Origin: Symsagittifera roscoffensis
Taxonomy: Eukaryota; Xenacoelomorpha; Acoela; Convolutidae
DNA: 64,000 nucleotides
Assembly: GCF_963678635.1 (NCBI RefSeq)
Contig: NC_087062.1
Location: 71,205,345 to 71,269,344, forward strand
Reading direction: 5' to 3'
Positions 54,863 to 64,000 of the stretch are shown here, one piece after another (positions within the stretch are counted from its first letter, which is position 1; every line of letters begins with the position of its first letter). A program made the position numbers and the translations under genes. Below the pieces are notes generated by a model, which saw only the letters and a list, made by a program, of their open reading frames with translations, made no database searches and had not been told where the DNA came from.

Positions 54863-54877
54863 CTTATGGTCGCACCA
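54863..54877 (-). other. Primer-binding site of copy A
   Basis: On the minus strand TGGTGCGACCATAAG begins two bases after the LTR end. TGG pairs with the CCA tail of a tRNA, and further on TCTCGAAC resembles the complement of a tRNA T-loop (GTTCGAGA). I cannot name the tRNA; its acceptor strand would start GCGACC. Confidence 0.7.
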
Positions 54878-54879
54878 GA

Positions 54880-55289
54880 TGAGTTAAGACCGAGTTGGTT
54901 AACTCATAGAGTAATTTCGGATAGGGTACACCGTCTGCTCGTCACGCTATCTTATTTTCGGCCGGATAGATTCGTGCAACTTCTTAGTCTAATACCGATC
55001 CTAATCTTACTCTTATACTATCTAGTCTCAGGTTGTTTAACTAGTCTCTGCTAGGCTCAATAGATCTAGGGTATACTGGTTTATTGCGGCTGCTGAAGTG
55101 CTCGGGAGAGTCCAACTAATTTCTAAGTTAAATTCAAATCTCTCTGGTGCTGAAATTACAAGTAACTTCAGCACTTACAAATAAGTGGGTTGTTAGTTAG
55201 ATGGATCATGATTGGTTAATATTAAATACTTTACATTGGTAAAATATCTAAATTATCCAATCATAAAATGTAGTCTAGATCAGGTTCCA
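54880..55289 (-). repeat. 5' LTR of copy A
   Basis: 410 bases; on the minus strand it starts TGGAACCTGATC and ends AACTCA. It contains AATAAA (plus coordinates 55,080-55,085) and a strong hairpin at 55,147-55,174. It differs from the 3' LTR at one place near its inner edge (TTAAGAC versus TTAGGAC on the plus strand). Confidence 0.97.
55147..55174 (-). promoter_or_regulatory. LTR hairpin
   Basis: A 28-base near-perfect hairpin with arms GTGCTGAA/TTCAGCAC and inner arms TTAC/GTAA around a 2-base loop. It is conserved at 36,655-36,682 and 56,357-56,384. If it lies in R it would be present at both RNA ends. Confidence 0.5.
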
Positions 55290-55677
55290 AGTCTGTAATT
55301 ATTGCCAGTTATTTGTTTTTCCAAAGCTACGGGAAGTAAACTTAGGTTTTTTTCCAAACTACACTTAGCTACTGTTTTTCTGCAACCTGTTTCGGCCAAC
55401 CAACTCTGAAACTTTTTAAAGGCCCAATTAAAACATTTTTACAGTCGGATTTGCGCAAACAGTAGAATGTTGACAGGTGGGAGAGGTTGCTTCACTGCGC
55501 TTACATTCGGCACGAGAGAAACAAAGCGAGTGAATCAGTGTTTGCCGCTTAACCTACTGTTACGAATTGTCAATTTTACGCGTTTTTTGCTTGTTCGGAA
55601 TCGTCGCTTAACGGATTTTTTCTTTTATTTTTATTTGGTTTAAAAATGAAGATTTTTTAGGTGACCTTGAGACTCAC
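55290..55677. other. Unique flank left of the assembly gap
   Basis: About 390 bases between the 5' LTR of copy A and the gap, with no gene or repeat recognised. Confidence 0.4.
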
Positions 55678-55877
55678 NNNNNNNNNNNNNNNNNNNNNNN
55701 NNNNNNNNNNNNNNNNNNNNNNNNNNNNNNNNNNNNNNNNNNNNNNNNNNNNNNNNNNNNNNNNNNNNNNNNNNNNNNNNNNNNNNNNNNNNNNNNNNNN
55801 NNNNNNNNNNNNNNNNNNNNNNNNNNNNNNNNNNNNNNNNNNNNNNNNNNNNNNNNNNNNNNNNNNNNNNNNNNNNN
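55678..55877. other. Assembly gap (200 N)
   Basis: Exactly 200 undetermined bases, a typical fixed-size scaffold gap. The real distance and even the relative orientation of the two sides are unknown. Confidence 0.99.
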
Positions 55878-56241
55878 GTATTGAAGTCGTAAGCTCCAAA
55901 TTAATAGGATTTCAAATTTTCGGTTTTTTTATTTTCAAAAAGTTATGGGGGTTGGAAACTCACAATTTGGCTAGGTTAGGGCAACTATCGCGCGGTATAT
56001 TTTGTTCTTTTAACGGGTGAGGGCTGAACTACCACGTCTCTGAAATTGTTCCCATTCCATCTGGGGCTATTTATTTGGATTTTTAACACAATGCTAGACG
56101 TTAAGTGCACCACTTTGAACTTGATACAACGTATGGGCTGAATAATGTAAAAAAAAACTGAAAGAAAATCTTTTTTTTGAATTTATGAAATAAAAAACAG
56201 AAAAAAAATAGTTTTTGTTTTGCATTTTTGTTTTACTCTCG
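55878..56241. repeat. Partial copy of the ~0.5 kb dispersed repeat
   Basis: About 55,930-56,130 carries diverged versions of the words seen at 7.5-8.0 and 12.6-14.1 kb (TTATGGGGGTTGGAAACTCA, CGCGCGGTATATTTTGTTC). The rest is AT-rich and unremarkable up to the LTR. Confidence 0.45.
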
Positions 56242-56651
56242 TGGAACCTGATCTAAACTACATTTTATGATTGGATAAATTAGATATTTTACCAATGTAA
56301 AGTATTTAATATTAACCAATCATGATCCATCTAACTAACAACCCACTTATTTGTAAGTGCTGAAGTTACTTGTAATTTCAGCACCAGAGAGATTTGAATT
56401 TAACTTAGAAATTAGTTGGACTCTCCCGAGCACTTCAGCAGCCGCAATAAACCAGTATACCCTAGATCTATTGAGCCTAGCAGAGACTAGTTAAACAACC
56501 TGAGACTAGATAGTATAAGAGTAAGATTAGGATCGGTATTAGACTAAGAAGTTGCACGAATCTATCCGGCCGAAAATAAGATAGCGTGACGAGCAGACGG
56601 TGTACCCTATCCGAAATTACTCTATGAGTTATACACTCCAGTCCTAACTCA
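56242..56651 (+). repeat. 5' LTR of copy B
   Basis: 410 bases, TGGAACC...AACTCA, same length as the LTRs of copy A. AATAAA is at 56,446-56,451 and the hairpin at 56,357-56,384. Confidence 0.96.
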
Positions 56652-56653
56652 TC

Positions 56654-56668
56654 TGGTGCGACCATAAG
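56654..56668 (+). other. Primer-binding site of copy B
   Basis: TGGTGCGACCATAAG two bases after the LTR, identical to copy A, followed by the T-loop-like complement TCTCGAAC. Confidence 0.7.
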
Positions 56669-56738
56669 TCTCGAACAAGACCTTAATAGCTTAGAATTAA
56701 CCAAAATAGATTAGAAATTAGACAAAAACATTTACAAA

Positions 56739-56972
56739 ATGTTATACGACAATAATTTAATCGAAATGTCTCTACGACTCAATAGATCAGAGCCAATATT
56801 CCGAACCATAACAGAACTACCCGGAATTGGAAGAAGACCTCGAACCAGAGACGACATACGACAAAGTAGAAACTTGCCATATAGCTATATGATAGTTAGG
56901 CAAAAACCAGAACAAACTTTTATATTTAGAATACTACTGGCAATGAATTTAGATTTTCATTTGCAAACATAA
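56739..56972 (+). CDS. Small Arg-rich leader ORF, copy B (77 aa)
   Basis: Same 77-residue ORF as at 54,559-54,792, with Leu instead of Pro in the TITELPGIG segment. It starts 70 bases after the primer site. Function unknown; see the copy A entry for its composition. Confidence 0.45.
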   Translation: MLYDNNLIEMSLRLNRSEPIFRTITELPGIGRRPRTRDDIRQSRNLPYSYMIVRQKPEQTFIFRILLAMNLDFHLQT

Positions 56973-57303
56973 AACCTTGAAGTTAATCTTCAAAATCATT
57001 TCAGGCGCTAAACAAAATTATTAATATACAATAACGATTGATAAAAAGATCTAAGATCGTTTTCCTAAAACTCTGCAGTAATATACAAAACATGTTTGAA
57101 AAATATTTATTGAAAAATAAAAAATAAAAATTAGTAGCATGACAATAAATGGTTAGTAATCATAAATCATCCTGTTGTTCCAGCTCCATCACCTAAAACA
57201 TAACAGCAATCATAAACCCACTAATATCATCAAAACACTAAATCTTTCCTTTACACATATTTAAAATTTTATTAAAACTTAAATTCACTTAATTTTAAAA
57301 CCA

Positions 57304-57328
57304 GATCATCAAGGCTTATCCTTGGATC
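57304..57328 (+). promoter_or_regulatory. Leader hairpin, repeat 1 (copy B)
   Basis: Same bulged hairpin (CAAGG/CCTTG, loop CTTAT, outer GATC/GATC) as in copy A, base for base. Confidence 0.5.
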
Positions 57329-57363
57329 TTAAATCATTTTCTACTTAATTAAATTTCAAATTT

Positions 57364-57388
57364 GATCATCAAGGCTTATCCTTGGATC
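57364..57388 (+). promoter_or_regulatory. Leader hairpin, repeat 2 (copy B)
   Basis: Second copy 60 bases downstream of the first, identical to it. Confidence 0.5.
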
Positions 57389-57905
57389 AAACAGAACAAC
57401 TTTGTTCTCCCCCACCCACTTAATTAGTGTCTAACGACCTCAAACGTCGATTCACTACCCAACCCTTTCTAAAGACCTAAGACTAATAGAAATTTTTAAA
57501 CAAAACTAATCATTCAAATTAGGATAAACAGTGAAGAACTTCGGTTATTCATCCTTCACTTGACCCCCCCTCTTACCAGACCCAGGATAAATCTTAGACT
57601 TAGTAAGTTTAAAATAGTATCTAACGAACTACTCGCGTTCTAATTATACCTGAACCTTGTGGATCGATTTACTATTCTCCAACCCTTGAACACAATCACT
57701 ACCCCTAAGTAAGATTAAGTAAGTTAACACCTTAACTTATACTAGCCACGAGAAAGTAAAAAACAATTCTTCGGAATCGATATACTTTTCTCTCCAACCC
57801 TGAACAAATAGACCCAGGTTAAGCTAACCAAAAAATCGTAAGAACTAACAGTTTAGGAAAATAGAAATCATTTAACAACCTTTTGCATCCGTCATCCTAA
57901 ACCTT

Positions 57906-58373
57906 ATGTCATTTAAAAACCTAGGAAATAAACAAACAATCGTTTTACACAATTGTGAAATAGATAACAAAAAATACGACCTTGTAATCACACCTCATAC
58001 ACAAACAGTTGGATACATTCGAACAAAACGACAAACACTAAAAAGAAAAATAATAACGAAACAAAGACAAATAACACGAAAAAGATTTTCAAAAAATCGA
58101 AACGCATTTTCAGAATCAGAAACCAACAGTTTAGACGAACTTTACAAACTAAAAGAATCAATAGATAAAAATTGCCCACTTCACGATCAATTATATTTTT
58201 CTGACTCAGAAACAACTTCAAATTCATCAAAAAGAGGAAAAAGAAGAATAAAAAAGCAGTATAAACACAAACCAGTACATTTATACAATTGGAATCAACC
58301 AATTCGACACATTAATAATTACATATTAACAGTCATCGAACGAAAAAATGAGCTCAACGCACACCCCAGGTGA
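57906..58373 (+). CDS. Basic accessory protein overlapping gag start, copy B (155 aa)
   Basis: Identical in protein to the 155-residue ORF at 53,160-53,627 of copy A. Its last 26 bases overlap the gag start at 58,348 in a different frame. Gag could be reached by reinitiation after this stop or by leaky scanning past its start. Two basic blocks flank an acidic Ser/Glu and Leu-spaced middle. Role unknown; an RNA-binding or nuclear accessory factor is the best guess. Confidence 0.65.
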   Translation: MSFKNLGNKQTIVLHNCEIDNKKYDLVITPHTQTVGYIRTKRQTLKRKIITKQRQITRKRFSKNRNAFSESETNSLDELYKLKESIDKNCPLHDQLYFSDSETTSNSSKRGKRRIKKQYKHKPVHLYNWNQPIRHINNYILTVIERKNELNAHPR

Positions 58374-61300
58374 AGAAAGCCCAGATGATGATGAAATCTT
58401 TCCTTTTATAATAGATGCAACCACTGATAGAGGACAGCATATATTTTGCAAAAATTTACTATTAAATTTATTTGAACCCGGAATCAGTCCATGTAAAACA
58501 GAGTTCCCAGATGTAAAAATCAAAAGACAAATCATAGACCACTACTTAAAAGATATATGCAACATAACACAACAGTATGGAATCTACTCCATAGAATTCA
58601 CCTCACCAAACCATAATAATAGAAAATATACAATTCAAACAGACGATCTTGATTTAGAATTTTCAAAAGTTTTTTCAGAATATATAAAAAGCATCCAATA
58701 TCATAACTCACAAAGAGCAAACTCCATATTCACCAATGAAGTTTTCGCAATAATATATAGTTATATTTCGATATTAGAAAACGAAATCCCAATAACAAAT
58801 GTCTCACCGACAGAAACATCTAAACATTTAAGAGTACGACATGAAATCACACTACTCTCTAGTTATTTAAACATCATTAAAGAAAATTTCACGAAAAACG
58901 ACGTTTCACAACATACAAAACACGATCTACAAAAAATTTTGGCATGGTTCATAATAGATTATTTCACACACAATATTGATTTAATTGCACAAGCAAGAAA
59001 AAATTTTAGACCCCAAAACTCGAACGATGATACCGCTATCACAGAACAATCAGATTATGTTTGGGACCCCGAATGGTCTCATTCCGCATTTATAAGCTTC
59101 CCACAATCAATCTCAAGTCAAGCAATAAGTACGATATCTTACATAAGAGATTATGTAAAAATAATACCATTCACCATTGATGCAACACCATTAAACTATA
59201 ATACATTTTTGCCCGATACACAAAATAATAGTTTAAACTCTACAGTCATACACAACGAAAACCTCAATGGAACTAGGAATCTTACTCAACAAGATATCCA
59301 GACACCATCACACTTCATAAATGAAGAAATTGTACACACAACAACTACACAACAAAGTATTTCACCAATACGCCCAAATTTAACAACACCAAGAAATACA
59401 ATTCCTTCACAAACACAGGTAACCTTACAATCAACCGTAAAACCTTCGGTTGCTCCAAAATATTCACATATGGACTATCAAACGTATAGACCAATGACAA
59501 TACCGTCAAAAACACGAAAACCGTTCACAAGAAACACTTTTGCAGAACACAATTATAATTATACACATCCATCAAAAACATATAATCAACCACAAAGAAA
59601 TTTTAACCAATATACAAGATCTCGAAATTGGGATAACCCAATGACCCAACCTAATTCAATAAATTTCCAAAAAAATCCTCCACAGGATCACAGTGAAAAT
59701 TACCCATTTTTTCAACAAAATAAAAATAAAAAACAGACATCTTATCAAATGGATTATTTATCCTCAGATGATGATTTCTTACAACCAGATATATTTGCAC
59801 AAAATACTCAAGAATATCGTAGACAAGGAATACAAAGAACACGTACAAATCATAGAAATTTTTCTCCACAACCAATAGATGCACAACATCAACAACCAAT
59901 TCAACAACAAAATCTAATTAATACACAATCTTTTCAACCAATTCAACAACAAAATCCAATGACTGCACACTCGTATCAACCATCACAAATGCAAAATGAA
60001 ATACCACTCCCATATTATCTCCAACAACATGAAATAACAAGAAACCAACTTTCAAATTTTTCTCAAATGCCAAATGCAGCAGAATCATTACAAATGACAA
60101 TGAATCCATACCTTATGGGTGGATCATCAATAACATCAAACAAACCTTTAATGGTTTTCACAGGAACAGACCCTGAATACTCTGTAGAAGATTATTTAAA
60201 TGCAGTAACAGCAAACCTGATTTTAAATATTGGACCTGAACCAATTAATACGCCACTACATCAAAACTGGATACATCGACGCACAGCGTTAATACAAACA
60301 ACCTTAGATGGCGCAGCCCAAAAATGGTTTTCAGTACTACCTCTAGAAATAAAATCAAACTGGAAAAGGTTTACACAGGAATTTTCAAAAATGTTTGACT
60401 CCGAAAGAAACAAACAACAACAAAGAGTTTTATGTAATGAAATTCGCAGATTACCAAACGAAACCATCAAGCAAATAGCAGTACGAATCGAAACACTAGT
60501 TCGAAAAGCATATTCATTAAATACACATGACTATAAAAACACAAAGATGACAGAAATCTTAATGATGACCTTAACACCACAATTAAGGAAAATAGCAATA
60601 AAAAAGAGAGCATCCCATCCTTCTTCAATTCGAGAACCCGATTTAGATTTTCGAAAACTAGTAGACAAATTAGAACAAGCAGAAATCACGATGAAACTAG
60701 AAGAAACGGAAAATCTGAAATTACAATACGTTAACAGAATTGAAACGACTCCCACTAATATTAATAATATACAGGAATCAGAGACAGACCTCGTTGAAAA
60801 AATCACTGAAATACTCAATATTTACGAAAAGAACCCAAACTTTAAAGGCAAACCATCTTTCAAAAAATGGTGTAATTATTGCCGACGATACGGACATAGT
60901 ATTTCCGAATGTAGACAAAAACAGCAAGACAATCAAAATAAACCTCAAAAATATAAAGAACCAAATAAATCATTCCATCAATACATGAAAAAAGATCAAA
61001 ACCTACCGAACAAAACAGTCTACAGCAACAACAGTTCAGGAAAACCACTCCCGAACAATACAAATTATACAAGAAATCAATCACCATATAACTCAAGTTA
61101 TAGAGGAAGATCACCAGAACGAAGAAACACGCATAATTCATCACAAAATCACTACAATAGACCAAATAGTCGAAATAACTACTCCAGATCACATTCAAAT
61201 ACACAACGATTTGTTTCTAGATCTAATTCCCAATCAAGAAATAACTACTATCCAAACAACCAATCACGAAATTCATCATACGATAGGAATAGAAACTACT

Positions 61301-61818
61301 CCTATAATCGAAATAGAAGTTATTCAAACAACCGAAACCAGAATTACCCGAACAATCGATCAAGGAATAACTCATATAATAGATCGAACTATAACAGACC
61401 AAACAATAATTACCAAAACAGATCGCGAAATAATTCACAAAATCGACACCCAAGTTATAATAATCGTTATAGAAATTATTCCCAATCACCACACCGGAAT
61501 AATAATAACTATAATAATTCTAATAATCGCCACAGAAGTAGTACACCTAAACATCAAAGACAAATCAATCAAGTACAATCTAACCCAGAAACAGCATCAG
61601 ACCCTCCAGGTATTGATGACACAGTAACTGATACGTTACAACTCAATCAAATAAACTGTACATCATCAGATTCAGAAAGTGATACTGAAAACACTCTTTC
61701 TATCAATATGATAAAAGTCGAAAATGACTATGAATCTGTCATATATGACAACCCTTTTCATCACACATATATGAAAATCAATCAGAATTTCTTCAAAATT
61801 ATTACACTACACCCATAA
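58348..61818 (+). CDS. Gag of copy B, ended early by a frameshift (1,156 aa)
   Basis: Intact from its start MSSTHTPGEESPDDDEIFPF through the disordered N-terminal region, the capsid-like domain (about residues 600-780), the zinc knuckle CNYCRRYGHSISEC (about 842-855) and the Asn/Arg/Ser/Tyr-rich tail (about 890-1,070). At about 61,747 one A is missing relative to copy A. The frame then runs about 23 further codons to a TAA at 61,818, before protease. The natural product is therefore a longer Gag-Pol with no ordinary gag stop. No separate gag stop is seen in either copy. Confidence 0.9.
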   Translation: MSSTHTPGEESPDDDEIFPFIIDATTDRGQHIFCKNLLLNLFEPGISPCKTEFPDVKIKRQIIDHYLKDICNITQQYGIYSIEFTSPNHNNRKYTIQTDDLDLEFSKVFSEYIKSIQYHNSQRANSIFTNEVFAIIYSYISILENEIPITNVSPTETSKHLRVRHEITLLSSYLNIIKENFTKNDVSQHTKHDLQKILAWFIIDYFTHNIDLIAQARKNFRPQNSNDDTAITEQSDYVWDPEWSHSAFISFPQSISSQAISTISYIRDYVKIIPFTIDATPLNYNTFLPDTQNNSLNSTVIHNENLNGTRNLTQQDIQTPSHFINEEIVHTTTTQQSISPIRPNLTTPRNTIPSQTQVTLQSTVKPSVAPKYSHMDYQTYRPMTIPSKTRKPFTRNTFAEHNYNYTHPSKTYNQPQRNFNQYTRSRNWDNPMTQPNSINFQKNPPQDHSENYPFFQQNKNKKQTSYQMDYLSSDDDFLQPDIFAQNTQEYRRQGIQRTRTNHRNFSPQPIDAQHQQPIQQQNLINTQSFQPIQQQNPMTAHSYQPSQMQNEIPLPYYLQQHEITRNQLSNFSQMPNAAESLQMTMNPYLMGGSSITSNKPLMVFTGTDPEYSVEDYLNAVTANLILNIGPEPINTPLHQNWIHRRTALIQTTLDGAAQKWFSVLPLEIKSNWKRFTQEFSKMFDSERNKQQQRVLCNEIRRLPNETIKQIAVRIETLVRKAYSLNTHDYKNTKMTEILMMTLTPQLRKIAIKKRASHPSSIREPDLDFRKLVDKLEQAEITMKLEETENLKLQYVNRIETTPTNINNIQESETDLVEKITEILNIYEKNPNFKGKPSFKKWCNYCRRYGHSISECRQKQQDNQNKPQKYKEPNKSFHQYMKKDQNLPNKTVYSNNSSGKPLPNNTNYTRNQSPYNSSYRGRSPERRNTHNSSQNHYNRPNSRNNYSRSHSNTQRFVSRSNSQSRNNYYPNNQSRNSSYDRNRNYSYNRNRSYSNNRNQNYPNNRSRNNSYNRSNYNRPNNNYQNRSRNNSQNRHPSYNNRYRNYSQSPHRNNNNYNNSNNRHRSSTPKHQRQINQVQSNPETASDPPGIDDTVTDTLQLNQINCTSSDSESDTENTLSINMIKVENDYESVIYDNPFHHTYMKINQNFFKIITLHP

Positions 61819-64000
61819 ATTCCACACCAACGACGCAAGAAACAAACGAGATTAACACTACAGATCAAACCAATAAAAATACCAAAACAAAATGCTTGAA
61901 TACAAACCACATTTATCAAAATATACAAAAAGAACAACCCAAAGAAAAAATTTGGACAATACCATTTCTCTTAGAAAGCCCAAGAAATAAAGAATTTCAA
62001 CCACCAGACCTTGAAATAGATTTTTTAATTGATTCAGGAGCAGAATCAAACATAATAAACATCCCCACATGGAATGAAATAAAAACTTTACACCCAAAGT
62101 TAATACCTCTTGAAACCTCCAGTAAGTTAGCAACAGCACAAGGATCAACATTGATAAACTACGGAAAAATCCAATTATTTCTCCTCCCCACCAGAACAAT
62201 GGAACAAAGCAAAATTTTAAATAAGCCATTTAAACAAATATTCCATATCACTGACATTAAATATAATATCATTGGAATACCATTTATTTCGAAGTATATA
62301 CCAACAATTAACATACTAAATAGTAAAATATTAATCAAAGATAAATATACAAAAACAAAAGAAACATCCTTAACATTTTTTCAAAGATTAAATAAACAAC
62401 CACCATTCTTTTCAAAATTCTACCCGATATTTAACAAACAAAGAAAACACCTAAAACCACTATCAGGAAATATCTATAATTTTTCAATCAAACAAGTTCA
62501 CCAATATGATAAAGAACAAAACAAACAAAAATTTTATATGTCAGAATTTGAATTCAAACCTATTCATAAATTTTTCAAAATCACAATCTCATCCATAAAA
62601 TATTTGAAAAATTCGAATTCCGATATCATTTCTTTACATGTCTATAACAACACACCTTACCAAGTAACATTACCTTTAGGACTTTTAGGATACTGCGAAA
62701 CCAACGCTACAATATCACCAATACACGAAAAAGCCTATCGCGTAAATAATATACTCCAATTACTAGATATTTGCCAATCTACAATTCTTAATGAAGAATT
62801 ATCTATAAATAATATAATAAGTAACGAAAACAGAAATACGGATTATTTCACAAAAACTCCATATTTCAAACCTACATTCAACATAAGTAACTACACAGAG
62901 GACCAACAGAAATTTTTAACAATGTTTAATTTCCAACATTCACAAATAACACAAGACGAATTCGAAAAATTAGCCAAACAGCTAATTAAATATTCATCAG
63001 TCTATGCAACATCAAAATTCGATGTTGGCAAAATCAGTTCATCACTACATCTCCCGTTAAAACCAGACGCAGTTTTCAAAAAACAGAGAGCAAGTAAAGT
63101 ACCAATTCACTTACATGATAAAGTGAACAGATTACTCGATATTTTAGAACAATACAACATTATATCACCAGTAAACAAAGAAGAACAACCAAAAGGCAAC
63201 ACATTCATCAACCCTGTTATCATTCTAGCTAAAGGAGAATCATTAAAAATCGTTCTCGACGCTAGATACCTCAATTCACTCATAGATGAATCAAAATGTA
63301 ATTGGCCCATTGAACCAATACAAGTTATTTTAACAAAAATAAACGGCAAATACTTTACAACCGCCGATATGAATAGTGCATACAATCAAATGCCACTAGA
63401 TGAACAATCACGACGTTTAACACAATTTGTTATAGGAAACCAACAATATGAATTCAACCGCTTATTCTATGGAATATCCATAGGACCAGCAGCATTTTCA
63501 GCTTTTATGAGCAAAATTTTTAGACCACTAATACTCAAGAAAAACGCAATCACCTATTTAGACGATGTTTTTATGCAATCACAAACAAAAGACGAGATGT
63601 TCAATGTTTTAGAAAAATATCACCAAATCCTTCAGAACGAAAATCTGAAGGCCGCCCCCGATAAATCACACTTCTTTTTGACAAGAGTTAAATTTTTAGG
63701 ACATAATATAGAAAGAAAAACAATCACTCCATTGAAATCACGCATTGACGCTATTCAAAAACTTCAACCACCAACAAATAAAAAGAAAATCCAAGAATTT
63801 CTTGGAATGTTAAACTTTTTAAGTAAATATGTTTATAAAATGCAATTATATCTACGACCATTTTATAACATCCTTAGACAACAAAATAATTTTGAATGGA
63901 ACACAGAACATCAAACACGATTTGAAGAAATAAAGAAACTTTTAACTGAACAAATTTCAAACACAATTCCAGATTCAAATCAACCATTTTATGCAATGTG
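61749..64000 (+). CDS. Pol of copy B: protease, RT, start of RNase H (partial)
   Basis: Open in one frame from the missing base at about 61,747 to the window end. The protease DSG is at 62,031. RT has TTADMNSAYNQMPL near 63,358 and the active site YLDD at 63,555-63,566. The RT thumb/connection IQEFLGMLNFLSKYVYK follows, and the first RNase H strand (PFYAM) is reached at the edge. It has no Met at its start because it is the continuation of the Gag frame. Sequence is nearly that of copy A, for example Glu to Asp in the ENQQKFL segment. Confidence 0.88.

Larger units (their letters stand above)
36388..55289 (-). mobile_element. 18.9 kb envelope-bearing Ty3/Gypsy-type LTR retroelement, copy A
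   Basis: Two 410-base LTRs with TG...CA ends enclose about 18.1 kb transcribed on the minus strand. The order is 5' LTR, primer site, leader with repeated hairpin, two small basic ORFs, gag-pol, a cluster of at least seven accessory and envelope-like ORFs, non-coding tail, 3' LTR. Domain order protease-RT-RNase H-integrase and the integrase motifs place it with Ty3/Gypsy. It is far longer than the usual 5-9 kb of the group. The LTRs differ by one base that I can find, so insertion, or the last LTR homogenisation, was recent. Flanking bases (CCTCC left, AGTCT right) are not a target-site duplication. The coding strand is rich in A and C and poor in G. Confidence 0.95.
56242..64000 (+). mobile_element. 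Copy B of the large LTR retroelement, plus strand, cut by the window end
   Basis: Same family as 36,388-55,289 in the opposite orientation, so the two copies face each other head to head with 950 bases, including the gap, between their 5' LTRs. The LTR, primer site, leader hairpins, both small ORFs, Gag and Pol down to the RT/RNase H border are visible. Nucleotide identity with copy A is very high, with scattered substitutions. The LTR differs from those of A in a short block near its inner end (GGAGTGTATAAC for GAGTTGGTTAAC on the opposite strand). Confidence 0.95.

Noticed and set aside
36383..55294. Target-site duplication around copy A
   Set aside because: CCTCC on one side and AGTCT on the other do not match. 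The right flank is close to the gap and may not be the original neighbour.

Overview
This is a eukaryotic, almost certainly invertebrate animal, genomic window. It is AT-rich, has spliced exons with phased introns, several families of short inverted-repeat elements, and animal-type Ty3/Gypsy retroelements, one of which carries envelope-like genes. I cannot name the species. Two things dominate it: a fragmentary host gene read on the minus strand (about 11.5-35.8 kb), and an 18.9 kb LTR retroelement (36,388-55,289, minus strand) facing a second copy of itself (56,242 to the window end, plus strand) across a 200-base assembly gap.

Layout. 1-2,417: decayed Ty3/Gypsy pol (minus) with three in-frame stops, a tRNA-Ser-like primer site and an internal deletion. 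2.4-9.9 kb: non-coding, with inverted-repeat elements, a CT microsatellite and a dispersed ~0.5 kb repeat. 9,973-11,270: foldback element. 12.6-14.1 kb: tandem ~0.5 kb repeats. 16,452-17,846: broken Gypsy gag (minus). 19.3-30.4 kb: near-perfect tandem duplication, 2 x ~5.55 kb.

Host gene. Minus-strand exons at 32,045-35,826, 30,830-31,173, 29,077-29,352, 25,832-26,016, (duplicates 23,522-23,797 and 20,248-20,432), 18,355-18,537 and 11,555-11,738 join with matching codon phases. They encode a large Cys-rich, Ig-like ectodomain, a GAIN-like region, a GPS-like motif with an HLS cleavage triplet, and then at least three hydrophobic helices. This order suggests an adhesion-GPCR-type receptor. The tandem duplication carries two exons, and the intron phases allow only one GPS exon per reading frame.

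Large retroelement. Identical-length 410-bp TG...CA LTRs bound a leader with a repeated hairpin and two small basic ORFs, then a single-frame Gag-Pol (capsid, Asn/Arg/Ser-rich tail with zinc knuckle, protease, RT, RNase H, integrase). Downstream is a head-to-tail series of ORFs that abut or overlap by 1-13 bases: two without any AUG, two small membrane proteins, a secreted Cys-rich glycoprotein, a membrane-anchored partner, and a 601-residue protein of unknown function. The compact TAATG/ATGA junctions resemble a polycistron and are the most unusual thing here. The two copies have different single-base lesions in Gag-Pol.
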